From Lolium rigidum (lineage: Eukaryota > Streptophyta > Magnoliopsida > Poales > Poaceae): a stretch of DNA of 64,000 nucleotides. The DNA is taken from the NCBI RefSeq assembly GCF_022539505.1, contig NC_061510.1:275424330-275488329 (forward strand). The letters run 5' to 3'. Below the pieces are notes generated by a model. That model was not told the DNA's origin. It worked only from the letters and a program-made list of their open reading frames with translations, and did no database searches. A program made the translations under genes and the position numbers. Within the stretch, counting starts at the first letter, position 1. Each line of letters opens with the position of its first letter. Shown one piece after another: positions 11,491 to 22,737 of this stretch.

Positions 11491-13520
11491 ATGGCACGTT
11501 CAAGATCGTCGACTTCATCAACAGCAAGCAACGCGATGGATCGAGGTAAACAGATCGCAACTGGTCCTGTCGATTTTGTTCCTCACCCGCCCTCCCGTTT
11601 GGATGCATATGCATATCTGGAGGAGCCTATGGAGATGACGTTCGGAAGGTTTCACTTTCACGTCGAGAAAGAGGGAGCGTATCGTGTCGAAATTCCGATC
11701 TCGTCGGGATTGTCGGCGGTCGATTCCGATTTTTCGCACTCAACAACGTCAATCGAGTCGGGAGAGGAGGAAACTTCATCGCCACGCTTCATCAGCACCA
11801 GGGCAAGCGAAAAGCTCGCCAAGATCTTCAGCGACATGTCGTTTGAGTCATCCGCGGACTCATATATAAGCGATGACTCAAGCAGTGTCGACAGCTTCGA
11901 CTTCATCGACAAATCCGCTACAGTGGGCAAGGTCTTCACCAATCTTTATGATGGTGTCACCAAACCCAACATAGATCTGAATACAAAGTACCATCAGATT
12001 TATGTCATCGGAGAGCCAAGCCGTGATCAGGAGGAAACATCTGAGGCTTTCGACGATTTGGGAAATCCATACGTCGATCCCTCTGATTTGCGACGAGGTC
12101 TAGGCAACAAATATATCGGATCTGAGCCTCGAGATAGAGTTCAACTTCCGCAAGCAGCATGGGATAGAGCCGCAAGAGCTATGGATGGCTCAGAACCAAT
12201 GGCCACAACAGCCACACCAGAAGAGTTACAAGCATATCAATATAGGCTCGCACGAGCTGCAAGGAAATTGGAAAAACAGACAGCAGCTCTAAACAGAAGA
12301 AAGGAGGCAGCCTCTGCATCAAGCAGGCGAAGGGCAGAGTTGAGTCGACAATCTGGAACTTCGGGAGATAGCCACAGGGAAGCTCGGAACAGAGCAAGAT
12401 CAAGGTTGCAAAACATACCTGAAGGAGAAAGAGAGCACTTGGTTCAAAACCTCGACATGTCTTTTATGTCGATAGACACGAGAGGGAACATAATCCCCAA
12501 GACACCAGAAGCTGGGTATATGGCGACACAAGCTTTCATCCTTGCATCCAGGCCACCTCCAGGAGATCCAAGGGAAGCATTGTACAACATGGCAATGGCA
12601 GGAGTTGGAGCCATGGGAACGGCGTTTGCATCAACACCCCCCGAAGGAACAGCAAGGCAAAATAGTCCACGACCTGCGGCAGCAACAGCAGCAGCTCCCG
12701 AAGGACCAAGTGGAGCAAGAGACACGGCAGCACAAGCAAGGGTCGACAGAGCGCGACAAAGTAGAAGAGAACAGCGGCATTCCCCAGAGCTAAACGACGA
12801 GGATATGTGCGGTTTGCCATACTTCACGAGGAGAGTCCGAAAAACTCGAGTCCCTTCGGGATTTAAGTTGTCTGATAACTTCAAGAAATTCAACGGCCTG
12901 CAAGATCCAGAGGATTGGCTAGTTGATTACCTCGAGACGGTGAAACTTACAGGAGGAACCAGAGCAACAGCTATGCAAAGCATCCAGGTGCATTTGAGCG
13001 GAGCCGCGCGATCTTGGATAAAGAAACTTCCTCCAGGATCTATCGACAGCTGTGATAGCTTCGAGGATGTATTCGTCAAGAATTTCCGGTCTACCTGCAA
13101 AAAACCTGCATCGCTAGAGGAACTGAGGGCGTGCCGACAAAAGCCAGACGAGCCAATGAGAAAGTATATCCAAAGGTGGAATATCATCAAAAACTCGGCA
13201 GAGAATATATCTGACGAGAGAGCAATAGATTTGTCGCAGGAATCAGGCGAGGAGATTTTGTCGAGGATTTGGGGAGAACCAATCCAAAGACAGTATCCAC
13301 GTTAATGGAGATAGCAAATAGATGGGCAGATGGAGAAGATGCTTTTCACAACAAACGGCATAGGTCACCAGAGGAGGACCGCGGCCGAAATTATCAAAGT
13401 AGGCGATGTTTTCCTCGCCAGTACTCAAGCTATGATGCTCCAGGCCGGCAAATCTCGGCTGGCTTCCGAGCAAGCGCCGGAGGAAACAACAGAGATGATT
13501 ACCAGAGGAGCAATGAGCAA
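11491..13520 (+). pseudogene. Gypsy gag, 5' part, frameshifted and interrupted by copia
   Basis: Capsid (Gag) polyprotein of the gypsy element. I chose the ATG at 11491 (MARSRSSTSSTASNA), the first true ATG after the primer site. An acidic and Ser-rich N-terminal half is followed by an Arg-rich helical stretch and a Retrotrans_gag-like region (LSGAARSWIKKLPPGSIDSC, about 12990-13050). The frame opened at 11491 stops at 13303-13305, but the homologous reading shifts near 13240-13265 and continues (GRTNPKTVSTLMEIANRWAD) until the copia insertion at 13521. The rest of gag lies at 22316-22734. This copy cannot produce full Gag. Confidence 0.9.
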
Positions 13521-15303
13521 TGTAGGATAACGTTGCATAGAAAACAAAAATTTTCCTACCGCGAACACGCAATCCAAGCCAAGATGCAATCTAGAAGACG
13601 GTAGCAACGAGGGGGTATCGAGTCTCACCCTTGAAGAGATTCCAAAGCCTACAAGATGAGGCTCTTGTTGCTGCGGTAGACGTTCACTTGCCGCTTGCAA
13701 AAGCGCGTAGAAGATCTTGATCACGATCGGTTCCGGCGCCACGAACGGGCAGCACCTCCGTACTCGGTCACACGTCCGGTTGTTGATGAAGACGACGTCC
13801 ACCTCCCGTTCCGGCGGGCAGCGGAAGTAGTAGCTCCTCTTGAATCCGACGGCACGACGGCGTGGTGTCGGTGGTGGTGAAGAAGTCCGGCGGAGCTTCG
13901 CTAAGCGTGCGGGAAGTGGAGGAGCGGGGCGGCTAGGGTTTGGGGAGAGGGGGCGCCGGCCACTATAGGGGTGCGGCCACCTTGGTGGTGTTTGAGGTGG
14001 CCGGCCCCCTCCCCTTGGCCCTCATTATATAGGTGGAACCCCAAGAGGTGGTGTCCAAGTCTTCGAATAAGACCCGAACCAAATCCTTCCATAGGGGGGG
14101 CAATCCTAGCCCAACTAGGACTCCCACCCAAAGGTGGGATTCCCACCTCCCATGTGGGGGTGGCCGGCCCCTAAGGGGAGTCCACTTGGGACTCCTCCCC
14201 CACTAGGGTTGGCCGGCCATGGGGGGTGGAGTCCCTTGTGGACTCCACCTTCCTTGGTGGTTTCTTCCGGACTTTTCTAGAACCTTCTAGAACCTTCCAT
14301 AGAACCTTCCGCGACATTTTATTCACATAAAATGACATCCTATATATGAATCTTATTCTCCGGACCATTCCGGGACTCCTCGTGATGTTCGAGATCACAT
14401 CCGGGACTCCGAACAAATATTCCAACTTCATTCCATATTCAAGAACTACCATTTCAACATCCAACTTTAAGTGTGTCACCCTACGGTTCGAGAACTATGC
14501 GGACATGGTTGAGTACTCACTCCGACCAATAACCAATAGCGGGATCTGGAGATCCATAATGGCTCCCACATATTCAACGATGACTTTAGTGATCGAATGA
14601 ACCATTCACATACATTACCAATTCCCTTTGTCTCGCGATATTTTACTTGTCCGAGGTTTGATCTTCGGTATCACTCTATACCTTGTTCAACCTCGTCTCT
14701 GACAAGTACTCTTTACTCGTACCGTGGTATGTGGTCTCTTATGAACTCATTCATATGCTTGCAAGACATTAGACGACATTCCACCGAGAGGGCCCGAGTA
14801 TATCTATCCATCATCGGGATGGACAAATCCCACTATTGATCCATATGCCTCAACTCATACTTTCCGGATACTTAATCCCACCTTTATAGCCACCCATTTA
14901 CGCGAGTGGTGTTTGGTGTAATCAAAGTACCTTTCCGGTATAAGTGATTTACATGATCTCATGGTCATAAGGACTAGGTAACTATGTATCGAAAGCTTAT
15001 AGCAAACAACTTAATGACGAGATCTTATGCTACGCTTAATTGGGTGTGTCCATTACATCATTCATATAATGATATAACCTTGTTATTAATAACATCCAAT
15101 GTTCATGATTATGAAACTAATCATCCATTAATCAACAAGCTAGTTTAAGAGGCATACTAGGGACTTCTTGTTTGTCTACATATCACACATGTACTAATGT
15201 TTCGGTTAATACAATTCTAGCATGATATATAAACATTTATCATAAACATAGAGATATAAATAATAACTACTTTTATTATTGCCTCTAGGGCATATCTCCT
15301 TCG
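13521..15303 (-). repeat. 3' LTR of the first copia element
   Basis: 1783 bases. The inner edge reads CTCCTTCG where the other LTR has CTCCTTCA, so the terminal TG (minus strand) has become CG here. The polypurine tract on the minus strand is GTGGGAGACT, just inside at about 15304-15313. Confidence 0.95.
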
Positions 15304-15337
15304 AGTCTCCCACTTGCACTAGAGTCAATAATCTAGA

Positions 15338-18300
15338 TTACATTGTAATATACCTAACACCCATGGCATTCGGGTGTTGGTCATGCTTTGCCCTAGGGAG
15401 AGCTTTAGTCAACGGATCTGCTACATTCGGATCGGTGTGTACTTTGCAAATCTTTACTTCTCCATCTTCGATGTACTCGCGAATCGAGTGGTAACGCAGC
15501 TTGATATGCTTCAGCCTCTTGTGTGACCTTGGCTCTTGTGCATTGGCGATGGCACCCATGTTATCACAGTAAATGATTAATGGGTCCAATGCACTAGGAA
15601 CCACACCGAGCTCTACAATGAACCTCTTCATCCATACCGCTTCTGATGAAGCCTCTGAAGCCGCTATGTACTATGATTCTGTTGAAGACTTCGCCACCGT
15701 GCAGTGCTTCGAGCTTGCCCGGCTTATCTGCAGCACCATTCAATATAAACACGTACCCAGATTGTGACTTAGAGTCATCAGGATCAGTGTTCCAACTTGC
15801 ATCGGTGTAACCATTTACAACGAGCTCTTGGTCACCTCCATAACAAAGAAACATATCCTTAGTTCTTTTCAAGTACTTCAGGATATTCTTGACCGCTGTC
15901 CGAGTGTTCCATTCCTGGATCACTTTGATATCTGCTAGTCAAACTAACGAGCATGTGCTATATCCGGTCTAGTACATAGCATGGCATACATGATAGATCC
16001 TACTGCCGAGGCATAGGGGATATTACTCATCCTTTCTCTTTCATCTGCCGTAGCCGGTCCTTGAGTCTTACTCAAGACCTTGCACTAGTAACATAGGTAA
16101 GAATCCTTTCTTACTTTCGTCCATTCTAAATTTCTTTAGAATCTTGTCCGAGATATGTACTCTGCGATAGCCCTATTAGGCGTCTTGATCTATCTCTATA
16201 AATCTTGATGCCTAATATATACGATGCTTCACCAAGGTCTTTCATTGAAAAACTATTATTCAAATAACCTTTTACACTTGCTTAATAGTTCTATATCATT
16301 CCCAATTAATAATATGTCATCTACATATAATATCGGGAATGCTACGGAGCTCCCACTCACTTTCTTGTAAATACGAGGCCTCTCCATGACACTTGTATAA
16401 ACCCAAAGTCTTTGATCACCTTATCAAAGCGTCGGTTCCAACTTCTTGATGCTTGCTTCGGTCCATAGATTGAACGCTGAAGTTTGCATACTTTGTCGGC
16501 ATTTTTAGGATCGACAAAACCTTTGGGTTGTACCATATACAACTCTTCCTCAATGTCTCCATTAAGGAACGCCGTTTTGACATCCATACTGCCAAATCTC
16601 ATAATCGAAAAATGCAGCTATTGCTAACAAAATCCTCACAGATTTTAGCTTCGCTACGAGTGAGAAAGTCTCATCGTAGTCAACTCCTTGAATTTGTCGG
16701 AAACCCTTTGCGACAAGTCGAGCTTTATAGACGATAATATTACCATCGGCATCTGTTTTTCTCTTGAAGATCCATTTATTCTCGACAGCCTTTCGGCTAT
16801 CGGGTAAGTCTACCAAAGTCCATACTTTGTTATCATACATGGATCCCATTTCGGATTTCATGGCTTCTTGCCATTTGTTGGAATCTGGGCTCATCATCGC
16901 TTCTTCATACGTCGCGGGGTCCTCATCATTGTTATCCACAATCATGACATTTAGACAAGGATCATACCAATCGGGAGTGGCACGTTCCCTTGTCGATCTG
17001 CGAGGTTCGATAGTTTCCTCGTTCGAAGTTTCATGATCATTATCATTAGCTTCCTCTGTTGCCGGTGTAGGCGGTACGGGTACAACTTCCGATCTTGCGC
17101 TACTGCGATCAACGAGTATAGATTCATCAATCTCATCGAGTTCTACTTTTCTTCCGATCACTTCTTTAGTGAGAAATTCTTTCTCAAGAAAGGTTCCGTT
17201 CTTTGCAACAAATATTTTGCCTTCGGATTTGTGATAGAAAGTATACCCTATAGTTTCCTTAGGGTATCCTATGAAGACGCATTTCTCCGCTTTGGGTTCT
17301 AGCTTGTCCGGTTGTAACTTTTTTACATAGGCTTCGCAACCCCAAACTTTCGAGAACGACTGACTTAGGTTTCTTATTAAACCATAATTCATACGGTGTC
17401 GTTTCTACGGATTTTGATGGTGCTCTATTTAAAGTGAATGCGGTCTGTCTCTAATGCATAACTCCAAAATGATAATGGCAAATCGGTAAGAGACATCATA
17501 GAACGAACCATATCTAAGAGAGTTCGATTACGACGTTCGGATACACCGTTTCGTTGTGGTGTTCCCGGCGGTGTCAATTGTGAAAGTATTCCGCATTTCT
17601 TTAAATGCATGCCAAACTCATAACTCAGATATTCACCTCCACGATCAGATCGTAGAAATTTTATCTTCTTGTTACGTTGATTTTCTACTTCACTTTGAAA
17701 TTCCTTAAACTTCTCGAAAGTTTCGGATTTATGTTTCATGAAATAGATATACCCATATCTACTCGGATCATCTGTGAAGGTTAGAACATAACGATAACCA
17801 CCTCGCGATGCTATACTCATTGGTCCGCACACATCGGTATGTATGATTTCCAATAAGTCGGTAGCTCGCTCCATCATACCGAGAAAATGGAGTCTTAGTC
17901 ATTTTTCCCATTAGACATGCTTCGCATCTATCAAGTGACTCAAAGTCAAGTGATTCAAGTAATCCATCAGTATGGAGTTTCTTCATGCGCTTCACTCCAA
18001 TATGACCAAGACGACAGTGCCATATATAAGTAGAATTATCATTCAATTTAATTCGCTTAGCATCAATGTTATGTATATGCGTATCACTACTATCGAGATC
18101 TAACAGAAATAAGCCATTCTTTTGTGGTGCTCGACCATAAAAGATATTATTCATAAAAATAGAACAACCATTATTCTCAGACTTGAATGAATAACCGTCT
18201 TGCATTAAACAAGATCCAGATATAATGTTCATGCTCAACGCGGGTACAAAATAACAATTATTTAGGCTTAAAACTAATCCCGAAGGTAGATGTAGAGGAA

Positions 18301-19334
18301 GTGTGCCGACAGCGATCACATCGACTTTGGATCCATTTCCAACGCGCATTGTCACTTCATCTTTCGGTAGTCTTCGTTTATTCTTTAGTTCCTGTTTCGA
18401 GTTACAAATATGAGCAACCGAACCGAGTATCAAATACCCAGGTACTAGAACGAGAACCGGTGAGATAAACATCTATAACATGTATATCAGATATACCTTC
18501 TTTCTTCTTCTTGACAAGACCGCTCTTCGGATCAGCCGGATACTTGGAGCAATTACGCTTCCGGTGTCCCTTCTCCTTGCGGTAATAGCACTCGGCATCA
18601 GGCTTGGGGCCGTTCTTAGGTTTCATAGGAGGCGTGGCAGCTTTCTTGCCACCCTTCTTGAATTTTCCCTTAGACTTGCCCTGTTTCTTGAAACTAGTGG
18701 TTTTGTTGACCATCAACACTTGGTGCTCTTTCTTGATCTCAATCTCGAGCAGCTTTCAGCATGCCAAAGAGTTCGAGGTAACTCCTTGTTCATGTTACTG
18801 CATATTGTAGTTCATCACAAAGTTCTTGTAACTTGGTGGCGGTGATTGAAGGACACGATTAATCCCCGATCTGTTAGGAATCACTATTCCCAAGTCACTG
18901 AGTTTCTTCGCATGCCCGGTCATGGCGAGCATGTGCTCACTAATGGAGCTGCCTTCTTCCATCATACAGCTGAAGAAATGTTTCGATGCTTCATAGCATT
19001 CCACGGCCGCATGAGTCTCGAAAATAGTCTTTAACTCTTTCATCAACTCATGAGGATCGTGGTGCTCAAAACGTTTTTGAAGATCGGATTCCGGATCGCA
19101 CGGGATGGCACACCGAACTTGAGAGTACCGAGTTTTCCGAGTCTCGTAAACAGCTTTTACTTCATCGGTTTCAGTTTACGCAGGAGGGTCACCTAGCGGT
19201 GCATCAAGCACATATTGCAGATTTCCGCCGGAGAGGAAGATCCTCACATGACGGAACCGATCGGTGAAGTTGCTACCGTTGCTCTTAAGCTTTTCTTTCT
19301 CTAGGAACTGGTTAAAATTGATTGGGGACGCCAT
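15338..19334 (-). pseudogene. Copia gag-pol, decayed
   Basis: The ATG on the minus strand at 19334 begins MASPINF, the usual start of Gag in this group. Gag follows, then a zinc knuckle whose second Cys has become Arg (CYYRKEKGH, near 18590), aspartic protease remnants near 18420-18440, the pre-integrase HHCC region (near 17925-18030), integrase core (IIHTDVCGP near 17840; RSDRGGEY near 17650), and copia reverse transcriptase with YVDD at 16316-16327. RNase H comes last (YTDASW near 15800; YCDNMGAIANAQ near 15560), with an intact C-terminal stretch to about 15338. The frame is lost several times, for example near 19046, 18780, 18430, 17880, 17400, 16600 and 15930-16310. Confidence 0.92.
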
Positions 19335-19788
19335 CTCTACAACATATATTTGCAATAGTTTAGACTAAGTTTATGACAAATTGAGTTCAAATTTTAATTC
19401 AATATAATTAAAAATCTAGGTGAACTCCCACTCAAAACAATATCCCTCGCATTGTCTTAGTGATCACACGAACCAAATCCACCACACCATAGTCCGATCA
19501 TCACGAGACAAGGTGTAATTTCAATGGCGAACACTCAAAGTGTTCATCATATCAATCATATGATTCATGCTCTACCTTTCGGTATCACGTGTTCCGAGAC
19601 CATGTCCGTACATGCTAGGCTCGTCAAGGCCACCTTAGTATCCGCATGTGCAAAGCTGGCTTGCACCCGTTGTATGCACTTGTTGATTCTATCACACCCG
19701 ATCATCACGAGATGCTTCGAAACGACAAGTCTTGGCAACGGTGCTACTAAGGATGAACACTTTATTATCTTGAGATTTTAGTGAGGGA

Positions 19789-20010
19789 TCATCTTATAAT
19801 GCTACCGTCGCGATCTAAGCAAAATAAGATGCATAAAAGGATTAACATCACATGCAGTTCATATGTGATATGATATGGCCCTTTTGTCTTTGCGCCTTTG
19901 ATCTTCATCTCCAAAGCACGGATATGATCTCCATCATCTTCGGGCATGATCTCCATCATCGTCGGCGAAGCACCAAGGTCAATGGCGCCGTCTTCATGAT
20001 TGTCCTCCAT
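19789..20010 (-). CDS. Small leader ORF of the copia element, 73 residues
   Basis: An intact ORF upstream of gag in the long leader. The protein is acidic at the N-terminus (MEDNHEDGAIDLGASPTMME), then has a short basic stretch (MKIKGAKTKG) and a hydrophobic C-terminal run (ELHVMLILLCILFCL) that could be a membrane segment. A near-identical ORF lies at the same place in the second copia element (60484-60693). Most substitutions between the two are conservative and neither has a stop before the C-terminus. I know no function for it; it may be an upstream ORF that limits gag translation or simply leader sequence that happens to be open. Confidence 0.45.
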   Translation of the reverse strand: MEDNHEDGAIDLGASPTMMEIMPEDDGDHIRALEMKIKGAKTKGPYHITYELHVMLILLCILFCLDRDGSIIR

Positions 20011-20518
20011 GTAGCAACTATTACAACTACTTTGAAATACTACTCAACATGAAATTTAAAGACAACCATAAGGCTCCTGCCGGTTGCCACAATACAATAA
20101 TGATCATCTCATACATATTCATCATCACATTATGGCCATATCACATCACCAAACCCTGCAAAAACAAGTTAGACGCTCTCTAATTTGGTTTGCATATTTT
20201 ACGTGGTTTAGGGTTTTCGATATAGATCTAATCTACCTACGAACATGAACCACAACGTTGATACTAATGTTGTCAATAGAAGAGTAAATTGAATCTTTAC
20301 TATAGTAGGAGAGACGAGACACCCGCAAAGCCTCTTATGCAATACAAGTTGCATGTCGAACGAGGAACAAGTCTCATGAACGCGGTCATGTAAAGTTAGT
20401 CCGAGCCGCTTCATCCCACTATGCCATAAAGATGCAAAGTACTCAACTAAAGATAACAAGAGCATCAACGCCCACAAACCATTGTGTTCTACTCGTGCAA
20501 CCATCTATGCATAGAGAC

Positions 20519-20531
20519 GGCTGCGATACCA
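20519..20531 (-). promoter_or_regulatory. Copia primer-binding site
   Basis: On the minus strand TGGTATCGCAGCC follows the 5' LTR end by one base. It resembles the initiator-Met tRNA complement used by BARE-type elements (TGGTATCAGAGC) with a few changes. Confidence 0.65.
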
Positions 20532-20532
20532 C

Positions 20533-22315
20533 TGTAGGATAACGTTGCATAGAAAACAAAAATTTTCCTACCGCGAACACGCAATCCAAGCCAAGATGCA
20601 ATCTAGAAGACGGTAGCAACGAGGGGGTATCGAGTCTCACCCTTGAAGAGATTCCAAAGCCTACAAGATGAGGCTCTTGTTGCTGCGGTAGACGTTCACT
20701 TGCCGCTTGCAAAAGCGCGTAGAAGATCTTGATCACGATCGGTTCCGGCGCCACGAACGGGCAGCACCTCCGTACTCGGTCACACGTCCGGTTGTTGATG
20801 AAGACGACGTCCACCTCCCCGTTCCCGCGGGCAGCGGAAGTAGTAGCTCCTCTTGAATCCGACAGCACGACGGCGTGGTGTCGGTGGTGGTGGAGAAGTC
20901 CGGCGGAGCTTCGCTAAGCGTGCGGGAAGTGGAGGAGCGGGGCGGCTAGGGTTTGGGGAGAGGGGGCGCCGGCCACTATAGGGGTGCGGCCACCTTGGTG
21001 GTGTTTGAGGTGGCCGGCCCCCTCCCCTTGGCCCTCATTATATAGGTGGAACCCCAAGAGGTGGTGTCCAAGTCTTCGAATAAGACCCGAACCAAATCCT
21101 TCCATAGGGGGGCAATCCTAGCCCAACTAGGACTCCCACCCAAAGGTGGGATTCCCACCTCCCATGTGGGGGGTGGCCGGCCCCTAAGGGGAGTCCACTT
21201 GGGACTCCTCCCCCACTAGGGTTGGCCGGCCATGGTGGTGGAGTCCCTTGTGGACTCCACCTTCCTTGGTGGTTTCTTCCGGACTTTTCTAGAACCTTCT
21301 AGAACCTTCCATAGAACCTTCCGCGACATTTTATTCACATAAAATGACATCCTATATATGAATCTTATTCTCCGGACCATTCCGGGACTCCTCGTGATGT
21401 TCGAGATCACATCCGGGACTCCGAACAAATATTCCAACTTCATTCCATATTCAAGAACTACCATTTCAACATCCAACTTTAAGTGTGTCACCCTACGGTT
21501 CGAGAACTATGCGGACATGGTTGAGTACTCACTCCGACCAATAACCAATAGCGGGATCCGGAGATCCATAATGGCTCCCACATATTCAACGATGACTTTA
21601 GTGATCGAATGAACCATTCACATACATTACCAATTCCCTTTGTCTCGCGATATTTTACTTGTCCGAGGTTTGATCTTCGGTATCACTCTATACCTTGTTC
21701 AACCTCGTCTCCGACAAGTACTCTTTACTCGTACCGTGGTATGTGGTCTCTTATGAACTCATTCATATGCTTGCAAGACATTAGACGACATTCCACCGAG
21801 AGGACCCGAGTATATCTATCCATCATCGGGATGGACAAATCCCACTATTGATCCATATGCCTCAACTCATACTTTCCGGATACTTAATCCCACCTTTATA
21901 GCCACCCATTTACGCGGTGGTGTTTGGTGTAATCAAAGTACCTTTCCGGTATAAGTGATTTACATGATCTCATGGTCATAAGGACTAGGTAACTATGTAT
22001 CGAAAGCTTATAGCAAACAACTTAATGACGAGATCTTATGCTAACGCTTAATTGGGTGTGTCCATTACATCATTCATATAATGATATAACCTTGTTATTA
22101 ATAACATCCAATGTTCATGATTATGAAACTAATCATCCATTAATCAACAAGCTAGTTTAAGAGGCATACTAGGGACTTCTTGTTTGTCTACATATCACAC
22201 ATGTACTAATGTTTCGGTTAATACAATTCTAGCATGATATATAAACATTTATCATAAACATAGAGATATAAATAATAACTACTTTTATTATTGCCTCTAG
22301 GGCATATCTCCTTCA
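20533..22315 (-). repeat. 5' LTR of the first copia element
   Basis: 1783 bases. A TATA box on the minus strand (CTATATAATG) lies at about 21037-21046. Plus-strand edges are TGTAGGATAACG and ATCTCCTTCA. Confidence 0.95.
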
Positions 22316-22737
22316 AGCAACGAGGCGACAATAGAGATGACTCTCGAAACAATAGGCAAAATATCGGGTCAAGGTTCCAGAGGCCTTTCGTGTCTCCCAA
22401 AGAGATGATGAACGGGCCGTGTCAGATGCATTTTTTCCTCGACAGCAACGGAAAAAGACAGTCAGGACATCTGCAGAAGGATTGTCGAAATTTCCAGGCA
22501 ATGCTAAGGTGGGCAGGGCATGCTAATGCTCAGGCAGCACATAGAAATCCTCGAGAACCCAGGAGTGAAATTCACTTGCCACCTCCTCCTGTGATTACGG
22601 ACGAAAATCGACATCAGCTCAGAATAGCGGCAGCACCTGCACCACCGCCTTATGTTGATCCTAACTCTAATGGAACGGTCTCGATGATTCAGAAAGGAAG
22701 GCCAACCAATAGAGCTCAGAAAGTAATCTCGCGATAG
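22316..22737 (+). pseudogene. Gypsy gag, 3' part, after the copia insertion
   Basis: The reading of gag resumes at the AGCAA duplication. A degenerate zinc-knuckle-like segment (SGHLQKDCRNFQAML, near 22457-22500) is followed by a Pro-rich linker. A TAG at 22735-22737 interrupts an otherwise continuous frame into the protease, so this stop is probably a mutation rather than a natural gag/pol boundary. Confidence 0.85.

Larger units (their letters stand above)
13521..22315 (-). mobile_element. BARE/Angela-like copia retrotransposon, reverse orientation, inside gypsy gag
   Basis: An 8795-base element flanked by AGCAA on both sides (13516-13520, 22316-22320). LTRs at 13521-15303 and 20533-22315 are 1783 bases each. 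On the minus strand the LTR starts TGAAGGAGATATGCCCTAGA, the LTR sequence type of the barley/wheat BARE-1/Angela group. Internal order on the minus strand is leader ORF, gag, protease, integrase, reverse transcriptase, RNase H, which is the copia order. By eye the two LTRs differ at about 8 bases and 6 small indels, so the insertion is recent, yet its genes carry many frameshifts. Confidence 0.97.
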
